Shown piece by piece: positions 33,875 to 44,969 of a stretch of DNA of 64,000 bases. A model generated the notes under the pieces. The model was not told where the DNA came from. It worked only from the letters and a program-made list of their open reading frames with translations, and did no database searches. The translations under genes were made by a program, and so were the position numbers. The stretch comes from Cryptomeria japonica (Eukaryota > Streptophyta > Pinopsida > Cupressales > Cupressaceae), in contig NC_081413.1 in assembly GCF_030272615.1 (NCBI RefSeq), forward strand, positions 562,596,510 to 562,660,509, read 5' to 3'. Numbering within the stretch: the stretch's first letter is position 1; each line of letters begins with the position of its first letter.

Positions 33875-34800
33875 TCATAAATAGGAAAATCTGTTTTTCA
33901 GATCCTGAAAATTGACAATCTGATTTTGCATATTCACACCTCCTTCCTCGGACTCAACATCTTTGCTACATCCTTCCTCCCTAAAAAAAACCATGCCTCC
34001 TCCTAGCTTCCTTTTGCCCTAGATTTGTTATTTTCCTATGCTATCTATCGTGTGTTTCCCAAAGCTCTCCGCCTTAGCACATAAAAATCCCTATTGCATG
34101 CCCTTATCCAACTACCTACTTGCATCCTCCTTGTGCGTTTACACCCTAGGCGATTATTCCTTACAATTAGATGGTGGAACAACATGGCTTTGCATTGCCC
34201 ATCACTGCTAGAGGACACCACCTTTGCAAAAGAAGGTCTCTCAATCTAGACAAATGCTCCAGATCCTTCAAAATGATGTCTCCACTACAAACTCGCACCC
34301 AATCTTCTTAAGTTTGCAAAAACTATAACAACCGCAATAGATGAAAATGATTCCATTAAAATATTTTAAGACTTATTAAATAGTTATTAAGTTAATTTTT
34401 AAAAAAATTAAAATTAAAAAAAAAATTAAAATTAAAAAAAAAATTAAAATATTTTTTTTAAAAATAGTTTTGAAACAAAATAGAATAATTGTATATATGA
34501 ATTAAAAACGATTTTATGAATTTAAAAAAAATAGTATAAAGAGTATTGATATCTTGACACTGAACAGCTGTTTTATTTGGGAGAAAACCAGAAATCCAAA
34601 AATAATGAATGAAGGGCGCGGTGCTGATACCGACGCCAAATAATAAGAACAAACCGACAGAAAGAAAAAATTGACGACGGTAACAAAAAAAACCTGACGG
34701 AAAGGATGGGATGGTTGTAGGTGGTGCCATCTTCTTACCCGCCTATCTTTGATTCTTCAACTCACCTCATCTTTTTAACATAACCGTTCAGCTTAATTAT
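33875..34800. other. Intergenic stretch upstream of F-box gene B
   Basis: A third, one-mismatch copy of the 17-bp target sequence lies at 33858-33874. A low-complexity repeat (AAATTAAAATTAAAAAAAA units) lies at 34400-34455. A 90-residue minus-strand ORF (34730-34458) has no recognisable features and is not called as a gene. Confidence 0.45.
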
Positions 34801-34889
34801 TATTATTTTATATGTCATATTCCACATTACAAATCTTGTTGGACAAGCCCAAACGGCATTGCAATTAGAACATGGATTGAATCTTGATA

Positions 34890-34910
34890 TTGTTATTCTA
34901 TATCTATATT
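34890..34910 (+). promoter_or_regulatory. Putative TATA region of F-box gene B
   Basis: TATTCTATATCTATATTT lies about 90 bp before the ATG and is conserved in position in copies A and C. Upstream homology between A and B reaches back to about 34815. Confidence 0.4.
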
Positions 34911-34988
34911 TGCTTACTCCAGATTTAGTAGTTTTCCAAGATTAATGGCAGTGGTAGACAAAAGATAAGAGAAAATCAGATAGCAGCA

Positions 34989-36316
34989 ATGGCAATCACA
35001 AGGTTAATGGCTGGAGCATCCGCAACAGACAGGCTGTCTGCATTATCTGATGATGTTCTCTTAGATCATATTTTCACAAAGATTTCTTACACAGATGTTG
35101 TACGTTCCTCCATCCTCTCTAAGAGATGGCGACTCTTGTGGAGGAAAACGCCCATCCTCAAGATTTGTCGCAAGGACTTTGAGAAAGAAAAAGATGACAT
35201 GAGGGTACACGCCATAATTAACAATGCCCTGCTACACGTCGATGCTCGTCTTCTCCATTTGAATCTTGGAGTCGCCTTCAATGACCCCAAGGCTGTCGAC
35301 ATCAACACTTGGATTCGACTTGCAGCTGAAAAACAGGTGGAACGCATGGAGCTACACATCTCTTATAGACATCCACATACGACCATGGTGGAGCTTGGAG
35401 ACTCTGTTTTTAGGTGTGAAAACCTCACTGCCCTACTACTGAAACGCATCAATCTTCCCATGATACCCAATAATTTTGGGGTTTTCCGATCCCTAAAAAC
35501 ACTTTATTGCTTGGGTATTTTGAATTTGGATGATGTCATGTTTGAGCAATTCATGGCCATCTGCCCACATCTCCGAAATTTGGGGATCAGCTGTTGTAAG
35601 GCGTTGAGAAACTTGAATATACGTTCTTCAAATCTCAGGTACCTACAACTATCACTTCTAAGCCCTGATTTATCATTGCAGATGGCTTGTCCCCGATTGA
35701 CAGAAATCAGACTCACGGATTGGGGGACATCCCCGGGGCTTAAATTACTACAAGGAATTTCAAGATCAGAGTCTATTAAACGTATTACTCTTCTAAATCA
35801 TAATACCGGCAATGCCATTAATCCAGGAATTCCTAGTATTACTGTTCTTAACAGTTTTCCTCGGCTTGAAGAGTTGACAATCCATGGCCAATGTTTCCAG
35901 GTTAGTATTTTGTACATTGAAGTTAATCAACGACTGGTATATTATCTTCTTGCCCTTTTGTATTTGTGGAACAATATCATTTCTTTCAAATTCTTGAATA
36001 TAGGAATCGACCCACATTATGCTTGATGCAGGAGATGATATCAGATGAGATTCCAGTAGCAGGATTGACACTGCAAAATTTGAAGATGGTGCGTGCCCAC
36101 ATTGGTCCAGACAAGGATGGACAGGCAGTGACATTTTTGGGTTTTCTCCTCAGAAATAGTCCATTAAGTGTAACAAGGGTTTTTCTGCCTGAGCGCTGCC
36201 CTAGGATCATGCAAATTAAATTGCAAGATTTGGAAAAGGAGTTCTCAAAATCAAGATTGTCCACTGTCACAAGAAGATGGTCGATGTATCCAAATGAAGT
36301 TTGCAAATTTTGTTAA
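34989..36316 (+). CDS. F-box/LRR (FBD-like) protein, copy B, intact
   Basis: Two exons, 34989-35900 and 36032-36316, encode 398 residues. The 131-bp intron has a CAG|GTTAGT donor and a TGATGCAG acceptor, in phase 0; reading through it instead gives a stop at 36024-36026. Residues ~14-52 are an F-box (DRLSALSDDVLLDHIFTKIS, then SKRWRLLW) expected to bind SKP1 in an SCF ubiquitin ligase. Residues ~90-300 hold leucine-rich repeats, such as 'CPHLRNLGISCC' and 'LRNLNIRSSNLRYLQL', that would bind the substrate. The C-terminal exon resembles an FBD domain ('LTLQNLKMVRAHIG', 'FLGFLLRNSP'). The substrate is unknown. Length and layout fit plant F-box/FBD/LRR proteins. The splice model is inferred from the consensus sites and from restored C-terminal homology with copy A. 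Confidence 0.88.
35901..36031 (+). other. Intron of F-box gene B
   Basis: GT at 35901 and AG at 36030-36031. The same intron is visible in copies A (2904-3034, acceptor mutated) and D/E. Confidence 0.8.
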
Positions 36317-37649
36317 AAAAACGTTGAATATTAGTAACAGGCTCGCTGAATCTGGATAACAGTTTCTATTTTTTTTAGCGAATTTATTTTTATGAAAGTA
36401 TAGTAGATGAAACAACCATTTTCTCCATATTCTGTTCAAAGACTTTTCAGTATTCCATGTCAAGATTACTAACTGTTTTTAAAACAGATGTACATTCTTC
36501 GGAAAAAAGAGATGGTTATGTTATTTGGATTTGCCATATTCTGTTGTAATTTCTACTTTCATTTGAACTTTTGATACAATATGCAATCCTTCTTTAGTGA
36601 TCCTTGTTAACTGATATTATATGTTTTAAAAAAAATTATCATTGTTTTCTTGAATTTTGAACAGTTCATAAGAAAAATATTCAGCAAATATATATTTTAT
36701 ATTATCACAAGAGTAGTGTAGCAAACTGAGCGGTGGATTTCATGCAAAAATATAGATCAAGAAGGCTTTGGAGAGTGTTTGGATTTCAGTGTTTCTGATT
36801 TCATAGCTGTAAGAATGAATTTAATATATTTATATAAATCTCCTCTCCTCACCAATGCAAAACTTATTCCGCTCAGTTTACGTTCGTCTTATCTACCGGC
36901 AGAACGCAGAAAAAAAAATGATACTAAATGAGGGTCAAGCAGTTTGATTTGCCGGCTTCTCCATTTCCAAATAATAATTTAGGTTTTCTTTAATTTGATA
37001 TTTTTTTTTAATAAAATTCTACTCTATAATAGTTTGATCTCATATTGATAATAGTTCTTTCAATACATTTAATCTAATACATTTTAATCATTACTATATA
37101 TTAAATAATAAATAAATATATTAATATTATAATATTTTTTCATAAATTTAAGAATTGAAGATCTGGAATATTATAAATGATTATAAATATAATTTTTTGT
37201 TTTTAAGCATATTTTGAAGATTACTTTGAATATTTTTTAATATCAATTAAATTTTATTATTACCCTAGTTTTTTTTTTAATATCAATTTAAGAATTAAAA
37301 GTTATCTTGAATCTTTTTAAATAACAATTTAGAAATTTAAGATTTCTGTTTTAGAATATAAATATCTTTAATATTAGATTTTTGAGATTATAAATCATTT
37401 TTTCTTTTTTAGAATAAATATCTTGAATATCTAATTACAAATTCAAGATTTATGATTTGTGTGCAACTTTTTGTAATTTATAATGTATCTCATTTTAAGA
37501 ATGAGATTTGAGTTGTAATATTTTAAAAACTTGAATATGCAGTTTTCCAGTCTCGTGTACCTAAATATCTTATTCCCCATTACAAATGTTCTTGCACACA
37601 CCCAACGGTAAAGAAACAGCATTAAACAAAAATGTTACTCCCTAGAATC
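36317..37649. other. 3' flank of gene B and AT-rich intergenic DNA
   Basis: Homology with the 3' side of copy A continues to about 36745 (AGAGATGGTTATGTTATTTG and GGATTTCATG segments). Beyond this it is AT-rich with no gene. Homology with the leader of the F-box family begins again near 37565. Confidence 0.5.
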
Positions 37650-38528
37650 GCAGAGATGTCGTACGCTTTTCACTGTGATGGCGAATCTTATGGAGTAAAA
37701 TACCCTTTCTCAATTTTTATTGCCAAGATTTTGAAAAACGTAATAATTAGCAATGCTCTGTCTCACCTGGATGCTCGTATTCGCTGCTTAGACCTTCAAA
37801 TCGCCTTGGATGATACCAAGACTGCCGATTTGATAGAAATAGTGTTACTATCAACAAATATATAAAGACCACAAGATAATGTTGTAACCAAGATAGAAGC
37901 TAAGTACCATTCTCTACAGTGCAAAGAGGACATAAAACTATCATCATAAGTTCAGAAAATTTAAGTTCAATGTAAAAAAAATACTAACCTGGAAACATTG
38001 GCCATCGATTATCAGCACTTACTACCGAAGAGTAGGAATTCTGGCATTGACGACATTCAATGATATATCTGAGCTTAAAATTCCTTGATATAAGTATATG
38101 AGATTGGAAGAACGTATAAGCAATTCGTAGTTGTGAGGGTTTGGAAAACTTGAATATACATGCTCCCAAACTCAGGTACCTATATCTAAGATTTTCAAGC
38201 GCTAATAATTGTATAGTTCTGTAGATCAAATCAATAGCAGTCACTGGTAGAGATTAATCCTTGGCTTCTGCAATAACAATATTACCTTGTGGTCTTTATA
38301 GATTTTGTTGGTAGGTGATGCTTCAGTCTCACTGCCCCTAACTCAATAACAACCAGTTCTATTTTTAGTCTATCATTGCTATGCCTGGTTTGACAACTAG
38401 TTTGCATTAGTTTATTTTTAGATTTGTCAGTTATGAAGAGATGTCCATGCAGATGACAGTTAAGTTTTTTCAAGTTGCTATTAACTGAAGAATGAAGTAT
38501 CATTCAACATAGTTTATACAGAAAAGGC
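37650..38528 (+). pseudogene. F-box/LRR copy D, 5' part (exon relic up to the intron)
   Basis: The 37632-37865 frame begins in a collapsed F-box (AGAGATGTCGTACGCT kept, most of the motif lost) and reads 'SNALSHLDARIRCLDLQIAL', matching 'NNALLHVDARLLHLNLGVAF' in B. At 38105-38215 broken frames give CEGLENLNIHAPKLRYLYL, an LRR matching B. At 38434-38474 'EEMSMQMTVKFFQ' precedes GTTGCT, in the place of the exon 1 end and donor. Copia-1 begins at 38529, inside what was the intron. The matching 3' parts are at 51068-52260. Confidence 0.75.
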
Positions 38529-38664
38529 TGAAGACATGCATTGCATGGTGGCCTCACAACGGTGGATATTCTAGGCTTATCTTTAGTTTTTAGTAGTTTT
38601 CGGTGGATTCCAACTGCAGTTACTACCGTTAGGCTTAATAATCTGCATCGTGCAGAATAGAATC
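38529..38664 (+). repeat. Copia-1 5' LTR fragment
   Basis: It begins TGAAGACATGCATTGCATGG and matches the start of the 3' LTR at 50754. The match stops near 38664. The rest of the LTR, the primer site and most of gag are deleted. Confidence 0.8.
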
Positions 38665-38689
38665 TGAATGTAAAAAGAAAAAATCTGAT

Positions 38690-40257
38690 TTGAAAATTTC
38701 AAGAGCCAATTATGTTGAAGTGTCATTTGAAGAAATCAAGCACTCCACATTCTTTGCATGCAATCTTGAAAAGGAACCTCAAATAGATTTGTGTTTCCTA
38801 GAGAGTGGCTTCTCAAATCATATGATAGGTAAATCTGATTTTTTTTTCAATTTAGATGACTTTGTTAAAAGTCAAGTTAAATTTGGTGATGATAAAAAGG
38901 TTTATGTAATGGGAAGACCAAAGAGGTACTCTAGCATCAACAACTAAGCAAGGTGATACTATTTAATTCCTAATACTTTGCATGTGCTAAAGTTAGAGCA
39001 TAATGTAGTATTGGGCAGCTTCTAGAAAAAAATTATATGGTTGTGTTTGAAGATATGTGTTGCAAAATTTCTAACCATCATCTTATAGAAAAGGTTTATA
39101 TGACAGAAAATAGGCATTTTCCTCTCACATTGGGTTCTACTAGGATGCATGCTCTCAAAGCAACCATAGATTATTCATGTTTATAGCACCAACAATATGG
39201 GCATCAAAATTTTCAAGGACTAAGTTGGCTTCAGAGGAAGAACATGGTGAGAGGACTCCCTTCAATTCAGGCAAAACAAGAAGTGTGCTTAGGGTTTGCA
39301 CTTGGCAAGTAGCGTCGAGATATCTTCCTAGTGAACAAATCATGGAGGGAAAAAGCTCCAATAGAGCTTGTGCGTGCTGACATTTGTGGTGACATTGAAG
39401 AGGAATCTTTGAGTAAGAATCTCTAATTTTTGACATTTATGGATGATTTCTCATGCCACACCTAGGTTTATTTTCTCAAGCAGAAATCAAAAGCTTCTGC
39501 ATACTTCAAGGACTTTAAGGCTTTGGTAGAGAAGAAAAGTAGGTATTCTCTCAAAATATATAGAACATATAGAGGGCGATAATTTAATTCTAAAGACTTT
39601 TCTAGTTTTTGTAGAACTAATGGGATCAAAAGACAACTTATTGTAGCCTATACCCCCCAGCATAATGAGGTTTTCATAAGGAAGAATCGTACCATTATGG
39701 AGATGACATGAAGCATGCTACAGTACAAAAATATTCCTAATTGCTATTGGGGAGTAATAGTAGCCACCACAATATATATCTTGAATAGAAGCCCTACAAT
39801 GTTGGTTAAAAATATGACTCCAAAGGAAGCTTGGAGTGGTCACAAGCCTTTATTGGCTCACTTTCAAGTATTTGGTTGTCCAGCTTATGCTCATGTTCTA
39901 GATCAAACAAGGAGAAACTTGGATGAAAAATATCATTTTTGCATATTTGTGGGGTATTGTGATGCTACAAAAGGGTACAAATTCTACAATCCTAACAGAA
40001 AGAAATGGATCATTAGTCAAGATGTGGTTTTTGATGAAGGGGGAGTTTGGCAATGGAAGAAAGATGATCAACAAACCACACTACTTGTCATGGGTATTGA
40101 AGATGATCGAGCCACTCCTCTTCCCAAAAGTTCAAGTCGAAGTTCTAGCTCTAGTTCTAGCTCAAGCATGAGACTTCCAAGCTCTAGTCCACCAGATTCT
40201 CTAGATAATTCATCATCAGGTAATAGATCGAGTTTAGAATCTAGTCCAAGCCCTTTT
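38690..40257 (+). pseudogene. Copia-1 protease and integrase
   Basis: The protease motif reads FLESGFSNHM (Asp to Glu). Broken frames at 39150-39710 contain the pre-integrase and integrase core, including 'VYFLKQKSKA' and 'AYTPQHNEV'. The second catalytic Asp position reads RTYRG instead of RTDRG. The 39715-40260 frame (181 residues) holds the integrase C-terminal region (FGCPAYAHV, 'CIFVGYCDATKGYKFYNP') and a Ser-rich linker to RT. Confidence 0.82.
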
Positions 40258-40383
40258 TGAAAGGTACAAAGATTGAATGACATTTATCAAAGGATTTTAA
40301 TTATCGATACCATTGTCAATTTTTCCTTGTTTAATTCAATTCAAGTCGAGCCTTCTATGTATAAAGAAGCAATTAAAGAAAAA

Positions 40384-40398
40384 GTGTGGATTGATGTT
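40384..40398 (+). repeat. Left target duplication of the LINE insertion
   Basis: GTGTGGATTGATGTT here and GTATGGATTGATGTT at 42836-42850 match at 14 of 15 positions. Both encode the 'WID' of the Copia RT start, so they flank the insertion exactly. Confidence 0.9.
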
Positions 40399-40770
40399 TT
40401 TTTATCACGGAAAAAGCAAGTTTTGAAGGGACCCCAAAACCCTTTATATCAGATTACATAAGATAGATCAATTAAATCCTCATCATAATTAAACTGACAG
40501 ACAAAACCCCATAGGACCGAGAGACAACAAAAATAAACAAAAAAGATCGCTCAGCCTACAAGGACAACAAAAAAAATAGCAAACTACCAACACAAACCCA
40601 ATAACAAAGAGAAAATCAACCCAAATTTTTAAGGTTTACGCAAGATTAGCACTAACTTGATGCATCTTCTTAGCAACATTATTCAATTCCAAGATATCCT
40701 AGGGCACTTCAATGAATTTATTCTTTGGGTAGCTCGAGTACACTTTTCTAGAGGACCCGAATCTTCCCCA

Positions 40771-42143
40771 TTAGCAATCATATCCTTGTCCACATCCACC
40801 GCAGTCCTTTCCATATAGTTTTCTCCATCTTGCTAGCCATGGTAGACATAGTTTCAACAAAAACCTTGACAATTTTCTGACTTCTTTCCATAATACCCGG
40901 AGGGTAGCCTTGCACTTGGCAATTCTAGCCTCCATGTTCACAATTTTTTTTATCAAAAATCTCCTTGACTCTTTGGGTGGCTTCCATTTTTTTAGCCAGA
41001 CAATTAGTCATGACTTGTTTTTTGCTTTCAGTCTAAAGAGAACCCATCAAAACCCCCTCAACCACCTCTTTAATAGTACCAGCATGATGAGAACTAACAA
41101 CAACATGCAACATATCTCCAACACTCACATTAGCTTAAATAAATTCCATCTTGGAAGATAAGGGCTGGTGCTTGAGATTAATGCTCTTAATATTATAAAA
41201 TGCCCACCTGAAAAGATGGAAAATGTCCAAAGAGTTGTTCTTGGCAATGTTGAGTACATCAAATGGGATCTCCTATTTGGGATGAAAATCCTATGGAGTA
41301 AAATCCACCGATTCCTGGGAATTATGTTCAAATCCATGGGAGGAAGAGGATGCCTCAACATTGTGAGTTTGGTCCAAGGAATCTTGTTCATCGGAGCTCT
41401 CTGAAACCTTCAAAGTGGCCTTTCAAGGTTTACCCTTAGGCCATTTTCTCAAACCCTTACCACCAACATCAAGGGACCCCTTACTAACTTTCATAGAAAC
41501 CACCTTAATCCCAGTTCTAGTTGTTTTGTTGCTATGGGGGACAAAATCCTCATCATTACTACCAGTCTCCTAACCTTTAGATTACGAGTTCTCACTATCA
41601 TCAATCTCTTCAACAATAACGAGAGAGAGCTTGCAAGGATTTTCAAAATCCCTAGCTTTCAAATTCTCAAAGATAAGAGAGATTAAACCTTGGTGTAAAA
41701 CCAAATTAACATGGGGTTTCTCCTTAAAATCAGCTATGCTAGCACTCAATAAAGACAACAGATAAAATAAAAAAGACATTTTCTCATTGTGATGAAAATG
41801 TTTTGGTGAACCTACCATCCAATGTAAAAAAATCCATAATTGCCTTCAGAAGCCCCCTCCAAATGGACTTAATCTATTTTGGCTCAAACTGGGTCTTATT
41901 AGATTTCACCAAGCGTTCGTTCTCCTTCTCTTTCTTGGCGAATCTTTTCATAGCAGCATCAAAGATTTTTATATCTCTGTAAAATTTAATCCCCTTCATA
42001 GACAAACCCGTCACTTCGACAATGAGTTCCTCATTAATCTCTATCACCCTCCCAAACAAATGCACCTTACCATCCTTCCACTCCTTCACAAATTTCCTAG
42101 TAACACTCTGGTTATGCCAATGCAGTTTCTCTTGGAATGGCAC
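40771..42143 (-). pseudogene. Unknown coding remnants downstream of the LINE RNase H
   Basis: The 42143-41874 frame (MPFQEKLHWHNQSV, then 'GRVIEINEELIVEVTGL') and the 41818-41582 frame (SFLFYLLSLLSASI, 'LVLHQGLISLIFEN') read as parts of one protein. 'ARIAKCKATLRVLWKEVRKL' follows at 40956-40771. This is not LINE ORF2 sequence that I know. It may be a captured host or element gene carried to the 3' end of the LINE transcript. The family is not identified. Confidence 0.5.
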
Positions 42144-42429
42144 CGCTCCCCCCTTCTACAATCTATGCCAAGTGGTCGGGTTCATCTTCTTGTTAGCACA
42201 ATTAGTTAGTTCCACCCTACATCTCTGACCCCACATAGTCTTAAAACTTGACACAATAGCAACAATATTCAATAAAATAGTCGACGACAAAAAAACCAGC
42301 GCCAACTTCTAAAACAAGTAATACCCATAAAGCGTGCATGGTCTAGTTGTCATAATTATAAGTGAAGGCATTCAGACCAACTTCAAGCCAAAACATGACA
42401 ACAAAATTAAACACTTTCATAATAAAAAA

Positions 42430-42780
42430 TAGTAGGAATCTCCTTATATCTACCATGTGTTCGATTTTGCATGAGAAAGGATCAAACCTCATAGTCCAGT
42501 GTGTCTTCATTAAACCAAGCCTTCCTAGTATTAAGCCTAACCATCATGTTAGCGAAAAAGTCCGCTACACACTTATCCTCTCTATAGTTATGGGAAATGT
42601 AAGACTCTTAAAAGGTATTGATAATATTTATAGAAGCTTTAATAATATTCTCAATAGTCCATGAAGGCATACTTTCCCCCCTTAGGAATTGAATAATGTT
42701 ATTGGAATCATCCTCAATCCACATGTTCCTGCATCGTAATTGTTTAGCAATTTGCAAATTTTGGAGGGTGCCCATGGCAT
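42430..42780 (-). pseudogene. LINE RNase H-like domain
   Basis: The minus-strand translation reads 'NLQIAKQLRCRNMWIEDDSN', where the Asp pair follows 'WIE', then 'SWTIENIIK', 'ISHNYREDKCVADFFAN'. This is the plant LINE RNase H layout (H-x-x-RE-x-N-x-x-AD-x-x-AN). One frame break or stop occurs after 'IINTF'. Confidence 0.75.
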
Positions 42781-42835
42781 TAGCAAGGTGGTTGGTCTAG
42801 GTACCCATGAGGAGTGCCACCACTACAATACACAG

Positions 42836-44138
42836 GTATGGATTGATGTTATGAATGAAGGGATGCATGCAATTGAAAAAAATAATACATGGGAGTTAGT
42901 GCAACTTTCTAAGGGAAAACAAGCAATTGGTGCGAAATGGATATACAAGGTTAAGTATCATGCTAAGTATCATACAAGATTATTCGAAAAGATTATCTTG
43001 GCTATTGTTGCACAACACAAGTGGCTAGTTTATTAGGTGGATGTGAAATAAGCCTTCTTGAATGGTTATATTGATGAGGAGGTCTATGTGGACCAACCTA
43101 TTAGCTATGATATTATAGGTAAAGAAAGTTTTGTTTACAAGTTGAAGAAAACACTCTATGGCTTGAAGCAAGCTCCATGTGCATGATATGCAAGGATTGA
43201 CAATTATTTCTTGATGAAAGGCTTCCATAAAAGTCCCTCTGAGCCAACTCTTTATGTCCAATGTTTGGGTAATGATATTCTTATTGTTTGTCACTATATG
43301 GATGATCTTATTTATATAGGTAATAAAACATCTCTCATTGAGAAATTTCAAGCTGAAATGAAGAATTTGAGATGTCATATTTAGGCCTCATGCATTATTT
43401 TCTTGGTGTGGAGGTGCGAAAAAACTTTGAAGGTATATCTATTTCTCAATCCAAGTATGTAGCTGATTTATTCAAGAGGTTTAGAATGACATCATGCACT
43501 TAGCCAGTTTATATAGAAGTTTGGATGGGAGTCTCATGTACCTCACTACTACTAGAATTGATATCATGTATGATGTGAGCCTTATCTCTCGATTCATGCT
43601 AGATCTACATCAAACTCATTGGTGAACTATGAAAAGGATCCTCTCGTATGTGAGTGGTACATAAAATTTCAGCATTTATTACTCTCCTAATGACAAGTCT
43701 GAGCTCATTGGTTACACAGATTCAGATTGGGTTGGTTCAGTTGATGATGTAAATTCCTCTTCTAGTTATGTTTTCTCACTTGGTTTTGGAGCTATTTCAT
43801 TGAGTATTAAGAAAAAGGAAACCATGGCTCTCTCTTCCGTAGAAGCATAGTACATCGCATCAATCATAGCTAGTTGTCAAGCCATTTGGATACACAAGAT
43901 CCTAGAAGATCTTCATTTGGTTCAAGAATATCTAACCACTATTTTTTGTGATAACAACAGTACAATTTCTATGACAAAAAATCCAAACTCTCATGCATGC
44001 ACTAAACACATTGAGATATGCCACCATTTCATTCATGATTTAGTTCAAGAAAAGAAAGTGGAATTTCAATTGTATCCTATATCCAAGCAAGTTGCAGATA
44101 TTTTTACCAAAACCCTTCCTACAACCAATTTTGTTGAG
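42836..44138 (+). pseudogene. Copia-1 reverse transcriptase and RNase H
   Basis: Frames with many stops contain 'NNTWELVQL', 'GAKWIYKVKY', 'TLYGLKQAP', 'YMDDLIYIG' (the catalytic Y-x-DD), 'YFLGVEVR', 'GYTDSDWVG' and 'HIEICHHFIHDLVQEKKVEF'. About 30 residues after 'KWIYKVKY' are missing. The end (VADIFTKTLP) leads straight into the Copia-2 target duplication at 44139. Confidence 0.85.
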
Positions 44139-44143
44139 TTAAG
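44139..44143. repeat. Target duplication (left) of Copia-2
   Basis: TTAAG here and at 50706-50710 directly flank the Copia-2 LTRs. Confidence 0.95.
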
Positions 44144-44784
44144 TGTGAGATTCTGCGCGAAGCGAGAACCGAGCCAAGATCTGATGTCGGTCGTAGATCA
44201 CATGCAACTCCTCACGCAACAGATGATCAAAGATCAAAATAGATGAATGAAGATAATTTTGATATGAGAGAGAAATAGAGACAAAGAAGATAATTTGGAG
44301 AAGACTCTCACCAAGCTATCACTTCAATAACTTGACTGGTGAAGGTGAGAGTATAGTGCTTATTATATAGAAAAATATAAGCATATACATCCAAGGGGTG
44401 CATTAACTCCTATTCCCCATAAAAAGTGGGAGGTTTTACCTTCTTGGTAAATACCAAAACATGTGGCATAACCTCCTTACATGAAGACAAAAAAGGAGTT
44501 GAGAAAGTTGGCACATAAGGCCAAAAGAGGGTGTGAAACCCAACTACCCCATAACCCACTTAGGAAATGACAAAATAGTGGTTATGAGAGGTGGCACAAC
44601 AAGCCAAAAGAGGGTGTGTAACTCAACTACCCATGTGAGGTGGAGAGTTACACATGTAGCTAAAGTATTTTACCACGTGTCCTCATATAAACCACTCCTA
44701 TTAACCTAAGCAAGATTAAATAATATATGTGTAGGAAAAATAAATATCCACTAACATAAGGAAAATAGAAAACCTACACTAACA
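44144..44784 (-). repeat. Copia-2 3' LTR
   Basis: Same ends and nearly the same sequence as 50067-50705. On the minus strand it follows the polypurine tract. Confidence 0.95.
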
Positions 44785-44797
44785 CCCCCCCTTAAGC
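44785..44797 (-). other. Copia-2 polypurine tract
   Basis: The minus strand reads GCTTAAGGGGGGG immediately before the 3' LTR. Confidence 0.85.
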
Positions 44798-44969
44798 ATA
44801 GCTTAGGTGGGTGAAAATATGGGTCCCAACAAATGCAACCATGTTAGGTACCCATGTACATAGATAGCCCCCCCAAAAGAAGAAGCCCCCCAGAGGAATA
44901 GCCCTCCCTAAATAAGGAGAGAAAGAAAGAAAGAAAGAAGGACTAAGAAGTCCCTCTTGAAGTAGACAC

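Larger units (their letters stand above)
40399..42835 (-). mobile_element. 5'-truncated LINE in the Copia-1 RT
   Basis: About 2.4 kb, flanked by a ~15-bp target duplication. The minus strand ends in CTTGCTTTTTCCGTGATAAA, a short A-tail as in plant L1 elements. Its 5' part (42780-42430) encodes an RNase H-like domain. Downstream are broken ORFs of unknown function. ORF1, endonuclease and RT are missing through 5' truncation. Confidence 0.83.

Noticed and set aside
34400-34455. Regular A/T repeat
   Set aside because: Simple low-complexity AAATTAAAATT repeat, not a structured element.
34458-34730. Minus-strand 90-residue ORF upstream of F-box gene B
   Set aside because: Phe-rich translation of AT-rich DNA, partly low-complexity; no homologue recognised and no supporting context.
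38524-38528. Target duplication of Copia-1
   Set aside because: No matching 5-mer was found at the right LTR side, where a 68-bp duplication obscures the edge.
39155-39436. 93-residue minus-strand ORF
   Set aside because: Antisense to the Copia-1 integrase region.
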